A stretch of DNA of 64,000 nt, from NCBI GenBank assembly GCA_021824175.1, contig JAKALP010000028.1, forward strand, positions 1 to 64,000, in the 5' to 3' direction. Both the position numbers and the translations under genes were made by a program. Source of the DNA: Deltaproteobacteria bacterium (lineage in GTDB: Bacteria; Desulfobacterota; Desulfobacteria; Desulfobacterales; Desulfosarcinaceae). Below are positions 44,122 through 53,237 of this stretch, piece by piece. A model generated the notes under the pieces. It was not told the DNA's origin and made no database searches. It saw only the letters and a list, made by a program, of their open reading frames with translations. Positions within the stretch are counted from its first letter, which is position 1, and every line of letters begins with the position of its first letter.

Positions 44122-44970
44122 CTACCCCATAGAACCGGCCAACATCTTTTTGGCAATCTGCGCGTATGCAACGGTAACCGCGGATTGCGGATACTTTTCC
44201 TGGTAGGCGACGCCAGCATCCCCGCATGCCACCATTTCAGGATCAAAAGGAATTCGTCCCAGGAAAGTGAGGCCCATGGCATTAGCGGTGCGCTCTCCAC
44301 CACCTGTGCCGAAAAGATCGAGCACAGAATTGCAATGGGGGCAGACCAACCCACTCATATTCTCCACCAGACCAAAAATCTTCATCTTGACTGTATGGCA
44401 AAAATTGATGGACTTACGCACATCCGCCAGGGAAACTTCCTGGGGCGTCGTGACAATTACAGCTTGGGCATCTTTGATGACCTGCGCCACGGTCAAAGGC
44501 TCATCGCCTGTACCTGGAGGTGCGTCCACGACAAGAAAGTCAAGTTCTCCCCAAGCCACCAGTCCGATGAATTGCTGAATCATGGAGTGCTTCACCGGAC
44601 CCCGCCAAATGATGGCGTCATCTTTGCCTTCCATCAGTGCTTCAATTGAAATGGCCCGCAAATTCTCGCCATATTTCATGGGCACCAGCTTGTTTTCCTG
44701 ATTCATATCCACGATACCATGATAGCCCAACATCCGAGGCACGTCAGGGCCGTGCAGATCCACATCAATCAGGCCTACCCTGGCACCCTGGCGGGCCAGG
44801 GCCATGGAAAGATTCACTGCTGTACTCGTTTTGCCCACCCCCCCTTTGCCGCTCATCACAATGAATTTATGTTTGATGCGTGCCAGTGAGGCTTGCACCG
44901 CCGCTTCCAGTGCTGCCTTTGGATTGGCTTTATTCTGGGCGGATTCCATATTGTCATGAATGATTGCCAT
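44122..44970 (-). CDS. Mrp/NBP35-family P-loop ATPase (Fe-S carrier)
   Basis: A 282-residue ATPase of the Mrp/ApbC group, scaffold or carrier for iron-sulfur clusters. The deviant Walker A is VMSGKGGVGKTSTAVNL and Walker B is DFLVVDAPPGTGDEPLTV. The cluster-binding CxxC is in GLVCPHCNSVLDLFG. The N-terminal FSCA domain seen in E. coli Mrp is absent, which is common in anaerobes. ATG at 44970 has AAGGAG eight bases upstream. Monocistronic; the kinase gene is convergent with a 160-bp gap containing a GAGCGC/GCGCTC hairpin. Confidence 0.92.
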   Translation of the reverse strand: MAIIHDNMESAQNKANPKAALEAAVQASLARIKHKFIVMSGKGGVGKTSTAVNLSMALARQGARVGLIDVDLHGPDVPRMLGYHGIVDMNQENKLVPMKYGENLRAISIEALMEGKDDAIIWRGPVKHSMIQQFIGLVAWGELDFLVVDAPPGTGDEPLTVAQVIKDAQAVIVTTPQEVSLADVRKSINFCHTVKMKIFGLVENMSGLVCPHCNSVLDLFGTGGGERTANAMGLTFLGRIPFDPEMVACGDAGVAYQEKYPQSAVTVAYAQIAKKMLAGSMG

Positions 44971-45116
44971 GATGATCACTCCTTTTTGAAATGCAGCAAC
45001 CTATGGAGTTCACAAAGTGTTGTCAACAGAAAGACGGAATGGAACAAAAAATGATGCCGGCCACCCACGCGGATAACCGGCAATTATTCTTCTGCTTGGT
45101 TTTAATCTTTAAAAAA

Positions 45117-45884
45117 TTAAAATTTCAATCCGACCTCGGCAAAGGGGCCTTGGATGGTCAGGTTAACCTTGACATCCTGCTCGTCCACATCGACTTTGTC
45201 ATAGCGATAGCCAGCGGCAATAAACGCTGGCCCAAACACATTGAAACGCGCGCGGCCGATCACTGTGTATAAGTTGTTGCCACTATATGTGATTCCAAGT
45301 CCTTCAGCTTCGATAGCCAGCCATTTCAGGGGAGTTACTTGGACACTGGCAAAAATTAAGGGGACACCAATAGTTCGGTCGTGTTTTTCATATATATCCG
45401 TTCCTTGGCTGAGGATTGCCTCCATTTGCAAAATGCGCGCATCGAGACCTAAATCAACATTCAAGATGCCGGCGGTTGCCGTCTTCAAGAAAGGCAAACC
45501 GTAGTAAAGACCGACGTCGTATTGGTTATAGGTCAATTTCGAATAAAAGGCTGTATTGGCATGGATGGTGGAATCGCCAAAAGTGAAATCCGCGGCCTTT
45601 TGTCCTGTTGCCTCAAACTGGGTTGGCGCCGCCATCAAGTAGATATTGGGAAGTAAAGAAGGCAGTTCAATTTTAGCGCGGCCGAGCAGTTGATTTTTGG
45701 TGTCATATTTCAAGTCCCGGTCCACATCGAGTAAATCATTGGAAGTAAGGGCCTTATACCCCAGATCGCCGCCAGGATCTTGCTGCCACCCACCCAATGC
45801 TACTTCCAAACCCATGGCATGGGCCGCTGTACAGGTAAGGGTCAAAACCACCAAAATCATCAAAAAGGTTCTCTGTACCGGCAT
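45117..45884 (-). CDS. Small outer-membrane beta-barrel protein (TIGR04219-like)
   Basis: A 255-residue secreted protein. The ATG at 45884 follows GGGAGGAAT; upstream frame to 45947 is not supported. Signal peptide: FLMILVVLTLTCTAAHA. The mature part starts MGLEVALGGWQQDPGGDLGY, which fits the TIGR04219 outer-membrane family, and alternating strands end with a Phe (GPFAEVGLKF) as barrels do. It lies 64 bp after the LysM protein gene on the same strand. Function unknown. Confidence 0.78.
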   Translation of the reverse strand: MPVQRTFLMILVVLTLTCTAAHAMGLEVALGGWQQDPGGDLGYKALTSNDLLDVDRDLKYDTKNQLLGRAKIELPSLLPNIYLMAAPTQFEATGQKAADFTFGDSTIHANTAFYSKLTYNQYDVGLYYGLPFLKTATAGILNVDLGLDARILQMEAILSQGTDIYEKHDRTIGVPLIFASVQVTPLKWLAIEAEGLGITYSGNNLYTVIGRARFNVFGPAFIAAGYRYDKVDVDEQDVKVNLTIQGPFAEVGLKF

Positions 45885-45948
45885 AAATTCCTCCCTTAAG
45901 GTCACAATTATTTCAATGTGGGCTAACATCGGAATGAATAATAGCAAC

Positions 45949-46629
45949 TTACTCTGTCTGCCCTTTGCTCACTATGAGCTTCTGACCGACCTTTAACACG
46001 CTTTTTTCTTCCAATTGATTCAATTTGAGCAGCTCGCTCACGGAAAGGTTATAACGTTTGCTGATGTTGAAGAAGGTGTCACCAGCTTCAACAGTGTGAT
46101 ATTGGACCTTTGGTGCGGCTTTGGGAGCTGGTTGCGGCGTTTCTGCCTTAGTTTCGGATGCAATGGGCGTCGCCGGAGCCTTAACAACAGTGCCAGGCTG
46201 TTTCTGCAATGCCTCCAAGCTCATGGTCAAATGATCCATGCGCAGCGACATGGAGGCTTCGGAACGGTCGAAACGTTCTTTGAATTTTTCGAAAGATTTG
46301 GCCTCCTCCCAAATACGAGTGACCTTTTCATCAATAGCCTCATACTTATCCAAGCGCTCTTCCACCTTTTGAATTCTTCCCTCCAGGGTGGCCAACTGTT
46401 CACTTGTCACTCCGCCTCCCTTGGGGGTGAGCAAGATCATAAGCAGCGACGCCACCGAGGTCACGATAGCTAAACCAAGTAGAATAAAAATTACGGAAAT
46501 CTTGGAAAGCTTTCCGGTGCCCTCACCGGCCGTGGGTCTGGCCCAAGGGGAGTATTGCTCTTCATCGAAATACTCCTCTTTATTCGGCTCTTCCTTTTCG
46601 GCCGGATCTCCACCGTCCTTCCATTTCAT
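45949..46629 (-). CDS. Membrane-anchored coiled-coil LysM protein
   Basis: 226 residues from the ATG at 46629 (after GGGAGGTGAACG). Acidic cytoplasmic N-terminus (residues 1-40), one TM helix (VIFILLGLAIVTSVASLLMI), a periplasmic coiled coil (about 70-140), a Pro/Ala-rich linker and a single C-terminal LysM domain (HTVEAGDTFFNISKRYNLSV). It should tether the inner membrane to peptidoglycan. The outer-membrane protein gene follows, so the two may act together on the envelope; that is inference. Confidence 0.85.
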   Translation of the reverse strand: MKWKDGGDPAEKEEPNKEEYFDEEQYSPWARPTAGEGTGKLSKISVIFILLGLAIVTSVASLLMILLTPKGGGVTSEQLATLEGRIQKVEERLDKYEAIDEKVTRIWEEAKSFEKFKERFDRSEASMSLRMDHLTMSLEALQKQPGTVVKAPATPIASETKAETPQPAPKAAPKVQYHTVEAGDTFFNISKRYNLSVSELLKLNQLEEKSVLKVGQKLIVSKGQTE

Positions 46630-47129
46630 TCGTTCACCTCCCTGAGGTCCAGTGGTCCACATAGAACCGATATAACATTATTATTGTTGCTTTATATAAA
46701 CCAATTGATTCAATTCCATCAAGCACAATTGACTGACCTATTCCAAACCGTTGCACGGTAGCGGAATGCGAAATTGAGCACAGGTACTCAGTTCATTGGC
46801 GTCTGCCGTTTGTTTTCTCGTATGGTGCGCTATAACCCACTGACTACCAGGCGGTTCTTTACTCAGCGATACTTTTCAAGTATCTAATGCTTGAATGAAG
46901 ACTCACATTTCCCTTAAATTAGCGTTGAGGCCAATCTCAAAAACACTCCGGGCATTTCGGGTCTCTGGCGGAATTGAAAATTAACGACCGGCTTCCTGAT
47001 CCGCCCACTCTAGGCGGGAAATTTTAGGGAAATATGAACGTGGCCTTCGCGCACGGTCGGTCGCTGGTTCGGAGAAGTTGGCCGGGTCTGAGCGCTTTGG
47101 AAATTCATCAATCTGACTAAGGAGCAGCA
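46630..47129. other. 500-bp gap upstream of a small cytoplasmic protein gene
   Basis: No convincing coding region. Short repeats seen are GATACTT/AAGTATC (about 46868-46884) and CCGCC/GGCGG (about 47002-47018). None is a clear terminator. It holds the promoters for the LysM gene and for the gene at 47130. Confidence 0.4.
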
Positions 47130-47390
47130 ATGGCAAAACACGCACACACCTTCGTGGAAACATACCAAGAGCTGGTGGGCTTTGGATTGAACCGCACAAT
47201 GGATGAAAATGCGGTGATTTTTTATCTACAAAAATTCTCAGACGATGCTCTCATGGCGGTCATGAGAAACCGTTTGACGGATGATGAGCTGTCGACATTG
47301 TTTGATCTCATTTCTGGATTGCTGCGGAAGCATTTGAATGAAGCGGAGTACCACCATCTTTTTCTAAAAGAAGATGATAAAAGGTCTTAA
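47130..47390 (+). CDS. Small conserved-looking cytoplasmic protein
   Basis: 86 residues with no signal peptide, TM helix or Cys. Helical and acidic, ending HLNEAEYHHLFLKEDDKRS; predicted helices at about 8-20, 26-45, 48-75. AAGGAGCAGC precedes the ATG, strong support for translation. I do not recognise a named family. It stands alone, between the LysM gene (divergent) and a single-domain response regulator (convergent). Confidence 0.7.
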   Translation: MAKHAHTFVETYQELVGFGLNRTMDENAVIFYLQKFSDDALMAVMRNRLTDDELSTLFDLISGLLRKHLNEAEYHHLFLKEDDKRS

Positions 47391-47668
47391 TTAGAATTTT
47401 TGGCGGTCCCCAGGGCAATGGCAATCATGAGACACTGGATCTTTGAGATAAAGGTTTCTGGGCAATTCTTGTTCAGCAGGATATGAGCTGTCGCTTCACT
47501 TGAACTTCAATAATGCTGCTCTGCGAGGGGACCTAAAGATGACGAAGCGCAGGTAGTCACTCGTCGGCTATTCCGGCATTGGTCCACAATTTACGAAACA
47601 GTTTGTTCGTTATTCATACGCTCGGGGAGTCAATTCCCCGGGCGACCGCCAAACTTAATTACACTTGA

Positions 47669-48061
47669 TCAGAAGCTTCCGACCGCAGCTGGCAGTGGCC
47701 TGTCGGCACTCTCCGTCATTTTAGTCAAATCACGTACTTTTTCGATGAGGGACTGAATGGCAAAAGGCTTGGAAAAAACCTCGTCGAAATCGCCGTTCTG
47801 AAGCAGCCAGGGGGTACCCGAGACTCCGATTACGGGTGTTTTATCCCGTTTTGATTTTCGAATGTGATGCACCACAGTATGGCCATCCACCCCGGGCATC
47901 CGCACATCGGTAATCACCAAGTCATAGTCCCCATTTTCAAATTGGTGAATCCCGCCCATGGCATTCTCGGCCGTGTCCACACTAATGTCCAACCGTCCTA
48001 ATGCCTGTTTAATCAGATCACAGATCATTCGTTCGTCATCAATCACCAAAACATTGGGCAC
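47669..48061 (-). CDS. Single-domain response regulator
   Basis: 130 residues, one receiver domain. Acid pocket VIDDERM, phosphoacceptor Asp in DLVITDVRMPGVDGH, Ser/Thr in VIGVSGTP and Lys in VFSKPFAI. GTG start at 48061 with GGAGGAACTGG upstream. There is no output domain, so it works by protein interaction, like CheY or Spo0F-type relays. No kinase is next to it. Confidence 0.88.
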   Translation of the reverse strand: MPNVLVIDDERMICDLIKQALGRLDISVDTAENAMGGIHQFENGDYDLVITDVRMPGVDGHTVVHHIRKSKRDKTPVIGVSGTPWLLQNGDFDEVFSKPFAIQSLIEKVRDLTKMTESADRPLPAAVGSF

Positions 48062-48575
48062 GCCAGTTCCTCCGTATATGGGTGATGAAGGGGTGAATAC
48101 GCTGCATGAACCCCATTATATAGTGCCGGGATTGGCTGTCAAGCACAATATGTAGGATAATTTTTCAGCCCAACCAATGTTGCCGCGCTGCCGCCCTAAC
48201 GAAGACACCATGGCAGTGAAGCTGGGCTGACCCTATTGAAGCCTGAAACCGTTGTCAAAGGCAGGAAATATCTTTGGTTGCCGTCTTTAAAACAGCACCG
48301 AAAATGAGCGTCTTATTCTTCTGAATTTATTAATTAATTAGCATCAAGGCCCAGAAAAGGCCCATACTTAAAGTGCTTTGGAAAACAAAAAAAGATCAAA
48401 TGTTATGGCGGGATATGAAGTTATGAACATTTTATCAACAAATCCAAAACTCCTGATTTCGCTTGAAAGGTCATTCTTTTGATTGTTGGTCATCAGCCAC
48501 AGTCTGAATATAACCAAACAATGGTCGATATCGAATTCTAACGGGCGGCAATAGAGGGATTAGACTTTAGAGGGA
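48062..48575. other. 514-bp gap between a response regulator and the DUF151 gene
   Basis: No coding region supported. The left part holds the promoter of the response regulator gene. The right end carries a 16-bp tandem duplication (48552-48583) that reaches into the DUF151 stop codon. I see no tRNA or terminator of note. Confidence 0.4.
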
Positions 48576-48583
48576 TTAGACTT
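48552..48583. repeat. 16-bp tandem duplication at the DUF151 stop codon
   Basis: TAGAGGGATTAGACTT occurs twice in direct succession. The right copy contains the last codons and stop of the DUF151 gene; the left copy is non-coding. Confidence 0.85.
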
Positions 48584-49070
48584 TATATTTACCGAAATCT
48601 TCAGGTGAAAGGCTCGCCAAGTAATCAGCCCATTTTTTACCCTCTTCGCTTTGATCCAAGACTTCAATTTCGCCCTCGCCCCGTTTGGATTTTTCGATAA
48701 CTTTATCATCCACATAGATGGGAGCTTCAAAACGCAATGCGATGGCGATGGCATCGCTGGGGCGGGCATCTAAGGTGAATTGGGCGTCGCCATCAAAATG
48801 GATCAAGGCATAAAACGTATTGTCACGAAGATCGCACACCTCGATTTTGGCCACTTTGATGTGTAGATATTCGCTGAAATTTTTAAACAGGTCATGGGTC
48901 ATAGGACGATCAAACTTGATGTCTTGCAGGGCGGAAGCAATGGAGGTGGCCTCCAACAACCCGATCCAAATGGGAATGGCTTGATCGCCGGATTCGGTCT
49001 TAAGGATGATGATAGGCGTATTGGAAGCAGGGTCCATGGTCAGCCCCGCTACGTTGGCTTTATGCAGCAT
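48576..49070 (-). CDS. Bifunctional-nuclease family protein (DUF151)
   Basis: 164 residues from the ATG at 49070 (AAAGGAGAAG upstream). The family core is VAGLTMDPASNTPIIILK, IPIWIGLLEATSIA, then RPMTHDLFKNF and FTLDARPSDAIAIALR. A C-terminal acidic extension precedes the stop. Some relatives have nuclease activity, others are uncharacterised. It overlaps the miaB stop by 11 bp, so the two are coupled. Confidence 0.88.
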   Translation of the reverse strand: MLHKANVAGLTMDPASNTPIIILKTESGDQAIPIWIGLLEATSIASALQDIKFDRPMTHDLFKNFSEYLHIKVAKIEVCDLRDNTFYALIHFDGDAQFTLDARPSDAIAIALRFEAPIYVDDKVIEKSKRGEGEIEVLDQSEEGKKWADYLASLSPEDFGKYKV

Positions 49071-50490
49071 AGTTATCTTCTCCTTTCCCCTCGGATACAA
49101 GAGGCGTGTTGAAGATGCGCCCCCATAGGCTGTGGGGCATTGCTCGTTCTATCATGATCTCCAGGATTCGCCCTGTCAACATTTGATTCTTTTCTTGCCC
49201 AGGGTTTTCATGGAGGAAATGAACGATCTTATTGGTGCCGGTCCTCCCGGACCATTGAGCATCAGGGAATGATTCCTCTGAGGACGTGTCCTCCAGCGTT
49301 TGGGAGAGGTGTTTGCTCAATCCATCTACGAGCACTGAATATACCCTTCCCACCATCTGGTTGCATCTTTTGGTGTTGAATTGCTCCTGGCACTCCAAGA
49401 CTCGCCGCAAACGCTCTTTTTTTAAAGATTCACCAACCTTTTGATCAAAACGTACCGCCGGAGCATTGGGACGGTCCGAATAGACAAAAGCAAAAAGGCC
49501 GTCAAACCCAACTTGTTCTATCAGCCGGAGCGTGGCTTCAAAGTCCTCATTTGTCTCTCCGGGAAAGCCCACAATGATATCGGAGGTAATGGCGATATCC
49601 GGTCGAACTTGGCGCAGATGACGAACTTTTTTCAAGTAGTGTTGATGGCCATAATGACGATTCATGCGTTTTAACACTGAGTCAGATCCCGATTGGACCG
49701 GTAAATGAATATGTGGGCATAGCTTTTCTATACGGCCAAAGCATTCCACCAGCTCCTCGGAGAGATCCTTTGGATGGGAAGTGGTAAACCGAATTCGAGC
49801 CAACCCGTCTACATCATTGATCTTCGCCAAGAGTTGAGCGAAGGTGCAATGCCCCTCTTTCAAGCCGTAGCTGTTGACGTTTTGGCCTAGTAAAGTCACC
49901 TCTCGCACTCCTTGGGCCGCCAACTGGCGAATTTCAGAGAGGATCTCCTCCGGCGAGCGGCTCGATTCCCGGCCCCTGACATACGGCACCACGCAATAAG
50001 TGCAGTAATTATCACAACCACGCATGATCGTCACAAATGCAGACACATCGGAAGAAATATGGGGTCCGGTAGTAAAATCATCCGGGGAAAGCGATTGCGC
50101 CATCTCCACATCCACAAGACGGCAGCGCTTGGCTGCAACGCGCTGGAGCAATTGTGGCAAGCGTCGGATAGCATGCGTACCGAACACCAGATCCACATGG
50201 GGCATGCGCGATAATATCTTTTGCCCCTCCTGTTGGGCCACGCATCCGCCAATGGCGACAATCAGCTTGGGATTTTGTTCTTTGAGGGCCGCTAAACGGC
50301 CCAAGAAGCTGAAGGCCTTCTGTTCAGCCTTGGAACGGATGGCGCAGGTATTGACAATAATCAAATCCGCCACGGTCAGATCAGTGGTGGCTTCGTACCC
50401 AATGGGAGCCAAACGGTGCAGGATCTGTCCCGAATCATACACATTCATCTGACAGCCCATGGTGTTGATAAATACTTTCTTTGCTTCCAC
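49060..50490 (-). CDS. miaB: tRNA-2-methylthio-N6-isopentenyladenosine synthase MiaB
   Basis: A 476-residue radical-SAM methylthiotransferase. The N-terminal cluster Cys residues are in NTMGCQMNVYDS, IVNTCAIR and AIGGCVAQ. The radical-SAM motif is RGCDNYCTYCVVPYVRGRE (about 155-173). A C-terminal TRAM-like domain ends the protein (about 385-450: RVYSVLVDGLSK...GRTGTNKIVHF). The TRAM part suits tRNA binding at A37. DUF4911 gene is 6 bp upstream and DUF151 overlaps downstream. Whether it acts on A37 of Phe or other tRNAs follows from family knowledge. Confidence 0.95.
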   Translation of the reverse strand: MEAKKVFINTMGCQMNVYDSGQILHRLAPIGYEATTDLTVADLIIVNTCAIRSKAEQKAFSFLGRLAALKEQNPKLIVAIGGCVAQQEGQKILSRMPHVDLVFGTHAIRRLPQLLQRVAAKRCRLVDVEMAQSLSPDDFTTGPHISSDVSAFVTIMRGCDNYCTYCVVPYVRGRESSRSPEEILSEIRQLAAQGVREVTLLGQNVNSYGLKEGHCTFAQLLAKINDVDGLARIRFTTSHPKDLSEELVECFGRIEKLCPHIHLPVQSGSDSVLKRMNRHYGHQHYLKKVRHLRQVRPDIAITSDIIVGFPGETNEDFEATLRLIEQVGFDGLFAFVYSDRPNAPAVRFDQKVGESLKKERLRRVLECQEQFNTKRCNQMVGRVYSVLVDGLSKHLSQTLEDTSSEESFPDAQWSGRTGTNKIVHFLHENPGQEKNQMLTGRILEIMIERAMPHSLWGRIFNTPLVSEGKGEDNYAA

Positions 50491-50496
50491 GTTGAT

Positions 50497-50745
50497 TCAC
50501 CCGTATATCTTCTCAGAGCCTTGAGGCAGCATCGCGCTGCAAGGTTCAATTAAAAAATTTCGCCCAAGATCCGCCATGACTTCCTCAACGATGGGCTCAC
50601 AGCCAGGCGCGATGGCCAACACGATCAGTCCTTTTTCAGGATCCAATGTGGTTACCACCGCAACCCCTTCATATGCTTCCAAGGTAAAGCGCAGCATGTT
50701 GATGCGGCGGCGATCTACGCGAAAATATTTTAAAATAGTCCTCAT
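50497..50745 (-). CDS. DUF4911-like small protein
   Basis: 82 residues. It carries the pattern RTILKYFRVDRRRINMLRFT, then EGVAVVTTLDPEKGLIVLAI and a single Cys in APGCEPIVEEVM. This fits DUF4911, a family usually next to miaB in Desulfobacterota. Function is unknown. It precedes miaB by 6 bp. Confidence 0.8.
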   Translation of the reverse strand: MRTILKYFRVDRRRINMLRFTLEAYEGVAVVTTLDPEKGLIVLAIAPGCEPIVEEVMADLGRNFLIEPCSAMLPQGSEKIYG

Positions 50746-50913
50746 CGGATCAAGCGCTACCCAATACTATGGTTATCTCTGAGTCACAAGGGGGGCTTGG
50801 GACACCTGCGCAATAATATCAGCCTTGAGCCATTTTTAAAAACCTTAGCTGCAATCTTCTATCTCCGGTTTTTTCTCCTTGTCCCGCTCTTTGATATAGG
50901 ATATGGCCCCATC

Positions 50914-52623
50914 ATGCAAATGCAATGGAAAATATTGCAGCCGGATCGTACTTTGGTCCGGGAGATCCAGCAGCGCCTCCAATGCCATCCCATTACCGCC
51001 ACGGTATTGGCCAACCGACAAATCGGCTCTATCGATGAGGCCCAGCATTTCATCCAGCCTGGGTTAGACAAACTTCCTGCACCCGCCACGCTCAAGGGCC
51101 TCGAACGCGCCGTGGAACGCATTGTCCACGCCATCCGAGCCAAAGAGCGAATTCTGGTCTTTGGCGATTACGACGCCGATGGTATAACGGCCACCTCGGT
51201 GCTATATAATTTTCTTTTGTCGGCCGGCGCCGATGTCTTTTATCATCTGCCCCATCGCGCACAGGAAGGGTATGGCCTCAAGCCCGTACATATCACCCAA
51301 TTGGCAGTACCCAAGCGCGCAAGCCTCATTATTACAGTGGATTGCGGTTCCAGCAGCTTCGAAGCCGTTGCAACGGCTAATAAATTCAACATCGATGTAA
51401 TCATCACCGATCACCACAATCTGGATAAAAATCTACCGCTAGCTTTCACCATCCTAAACCCAAAGATGGAGGGTCAACCTGATGCGCTGTTTGATCTGGC
51501 GGGTGTGGGCGTTGCGTTCTATCTGATAATCGCCCTGCGTAGCGCATTGCGCTCCATCGGCTGGTGGAATGGTCGGGGCGAACCCAACCTAAAGGCTTAT
51601 TGCGATTTGGTGGCCATCGGTACGGTGGCCGACATGGTCTCTCTCAAAGGGGTCAACCGGGTGTTGACCCGGACCGGACTGGATCAGATTTGCAACGCAC
51701 CCCGGCCCGGTATTCAAGCCCTGCTGGCTGCCAGTGGCATCCAGCATCACTGTATCAGCTCGGAAGATATCGCCTTCAAACTGGCTCCCCGAGTCAATGC
51801 CGCCGGCCGCATGGCTCACGCCCAACTGGCCTTTGATCTGCTCAACTCCATTGATGAGGAAAGCGCGAACACATTAGCCCAGGACCTCAACCTGCTTAAC
51901 CGCCACCGTCAGGAAACCGAAAACCGTATCTATCAATATATCGTCGACAATCTCGATCGAAGACCCGATTTTCTTAGCCGAAAAACCATTGTTCTGGCCG
52001 GCACCGATTGGCACCAAGGGGTCCTGGGGGTCGTGGCCGCCAAGCTCGTGGCCCGCTATCATCGGCCGGCCATTGTGCTTTCGGCCAGCGATGATGGGGC
52101 CAAAGGTTCGGGACGCAGTGTGCCCCAGCTCGATATGTATGCAGCCGTGGAACGCTGCGCCCATCTGCTCCAAACCTTCGGCGGGCATCGTATGGCCGCC
52201 GGGCTCAGTCTTCGGACCGAGAATATTGGCCAATTTCAGACCGCCTTTGAAAATGCGGTTACTGAAATGTCTGGCAGCCCAATGATCCCGGAGCTGGAAA
52301 TCGACTGCGAAATTGATCTGGATCAGATTAACGGACAACTCATCGATGAATTGGAGAATCTATCCCCGTTCGGCATGGACAATCCCCAGCCTTTATTTAT
52401 GGCCCGGGATGTACGGGTAATGAAGGCGGCCATCGTTGGTCAACATCACCGGCGCATGCAGGTTTGCCAGCCCCATCAAGTGGCGATGCCTATGACGGCC
52501 ATGCAGTTCAACATCCCGCCGGATGCGCCGCGTCCCGGTACTTTTGAACGCTTGGCGTTTCACCTGCAATGGAATCGCTACCGCAGCAAGAAAGAAGCAC
52601 AACTAGTGGTCGAAGCGTGGTAA
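50914..52623 (+). CDS. recJ: Single-stranded-DNA exonuclease RecJ
   Basis: 569 residues from the ATG at 50914 (another in-frame ATG lies two codons on). The frame is open to 50797 but the extra segment looks like an untranslated leader. DHH-family motifs: LVFGDYDADGITATSVL, IITVDCGSSS, VIITDHHNL and the C-terminal DHHA1 domain with KGSGRSVPQLDMY and FGGHRMAAGLSL. RecJ degrades 5' ends in recombination repair. Alone on its strand, divergent from the DUF4911-miaB-DUF151 group. Confidence 0.94.
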   Translation: MQMQWKILQPDRTLVREIQQRLQCHPITATVLANRQIGSIDEAQHFIQPGLDKLPAPATLKGLERAVERIVHAIRAKERILVFGDYDADGITATSVLYNFLLSAGADVFYHLPHRAQEGYGLKPVHITQLAVPKRASLIITVDCGSSSFEAVATANKFNIDVIITDHHNLDKNLPLAFTILNPKMEGQPDALFDLAGVGVAFYLIIALRSALRSIGWWNGRGEPNLKAYCDLVAIGTVADMVSLKGVNRVLTRTGLDQICNAPRPGIQALLAASGIQHHCISSEDIAFKLAPRVNAAGRMAHAQLAFDLLNSIDEESANTLAQDLNLLNRHRQETENRIYQYIVDNLDRRPDFLSRKTIVLAGTDWHQGVLGVVAAKLVARYHRPAIVLSASDDGAKGSGRSVPQLDMYAAVERCAHLLQTFGGHRMAAGLSLRTENIGQFQTAFENAVTEMSGSPMIPELEIDCEIDLDQINGQLIDELENLSPFGMDNPQPLFMARDVRVMKAAIVGQHHRRMQVCQPHQVAMPMTAMQFNIPPDAPRPGTFERLAFHLQWNRYRSKKEAQLVVEAW

Positions 52624-52806
52624 ATGGACCTAACCGAAAACCCGCCACGCACATAAACATAAAGGCAATGGTTTCCGGTTGGATTTTTGCTTGAAAACAG
52701 GGTCACTTACCATTATGATGTTTTTTTACTATTTGATTTGAAAGAGGCGGTTTTAGTCCAAACCCCTTCGTCAAATGAACCAATTGATATATGAGGACGG
52801 TATTCT

Positions 52807-53226
52807 ATGGGCAAAGTATTTCGACCGAGCAATCGTGAATCCAGCATCTTGTCTAAAATTGAATCCTCAAAGGAACACGCTCGACGTCGATCTATCGTGG
52901 CGGCCCGCGACCATGTCGATGCGTTGGGCAATGCCATTGCCATGAAACTCGTGGAAGATCACCTGGTGGAAACCACCAACAAAAATACCTTGGAAGAGCA
53001 AATCGTCAAATGCATTGAAGCGCTATGCAGAGCTGATGATTTTGATATCGATTACATGGTGGCGCCCTATCGCCAAGTGGTGCAACATCCCAATGTGGTC
53101 AGTCTCTATGTCACCGCCTTTTTGCTGGAAAAACTGATCACCCACCAGGCCGTGGTGGACATCTTTGGATCAGACAGCGAAATCTACGGGTGCATTAACA
53201 AGCAGGTTGCCAAAATCCTGCCCTGA
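52807..53226 (+). CDS. Hypothetical cytoplasmic protein
   Basis: 139 residues, not recognised. Basic N-terminus (MGKVFRPSNRESSILSKIES), then mostly helical with a regular hydrophobic pattern (VDALGNAIAMKLVEDHLVE, then FDIDYMVAPYRQVVQHPNVV). Two Cys near the middle (KCIEALC) and one near the end. No signal or TM segment. The RNase Z-like gene starts 11 bp later, so co-transcription is likely. The ribosome site is poor (GAGGACGG further upstream). Confidence 0.6.
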   Translation: MGKVFRPSNRESSILSKIESSKEHARRRSIVAARDHVDALGNAIAMKLVEDHLVETTNKNTLEEQIVKCIEALCRADDFDIDYMVAPYRQVVQHPNVVSLYVTAFLLEKLITHQAVVDIFGSDSEIYGCINKQVAKILP

Positions 53227-53237
53227 AATCGGCAGTC

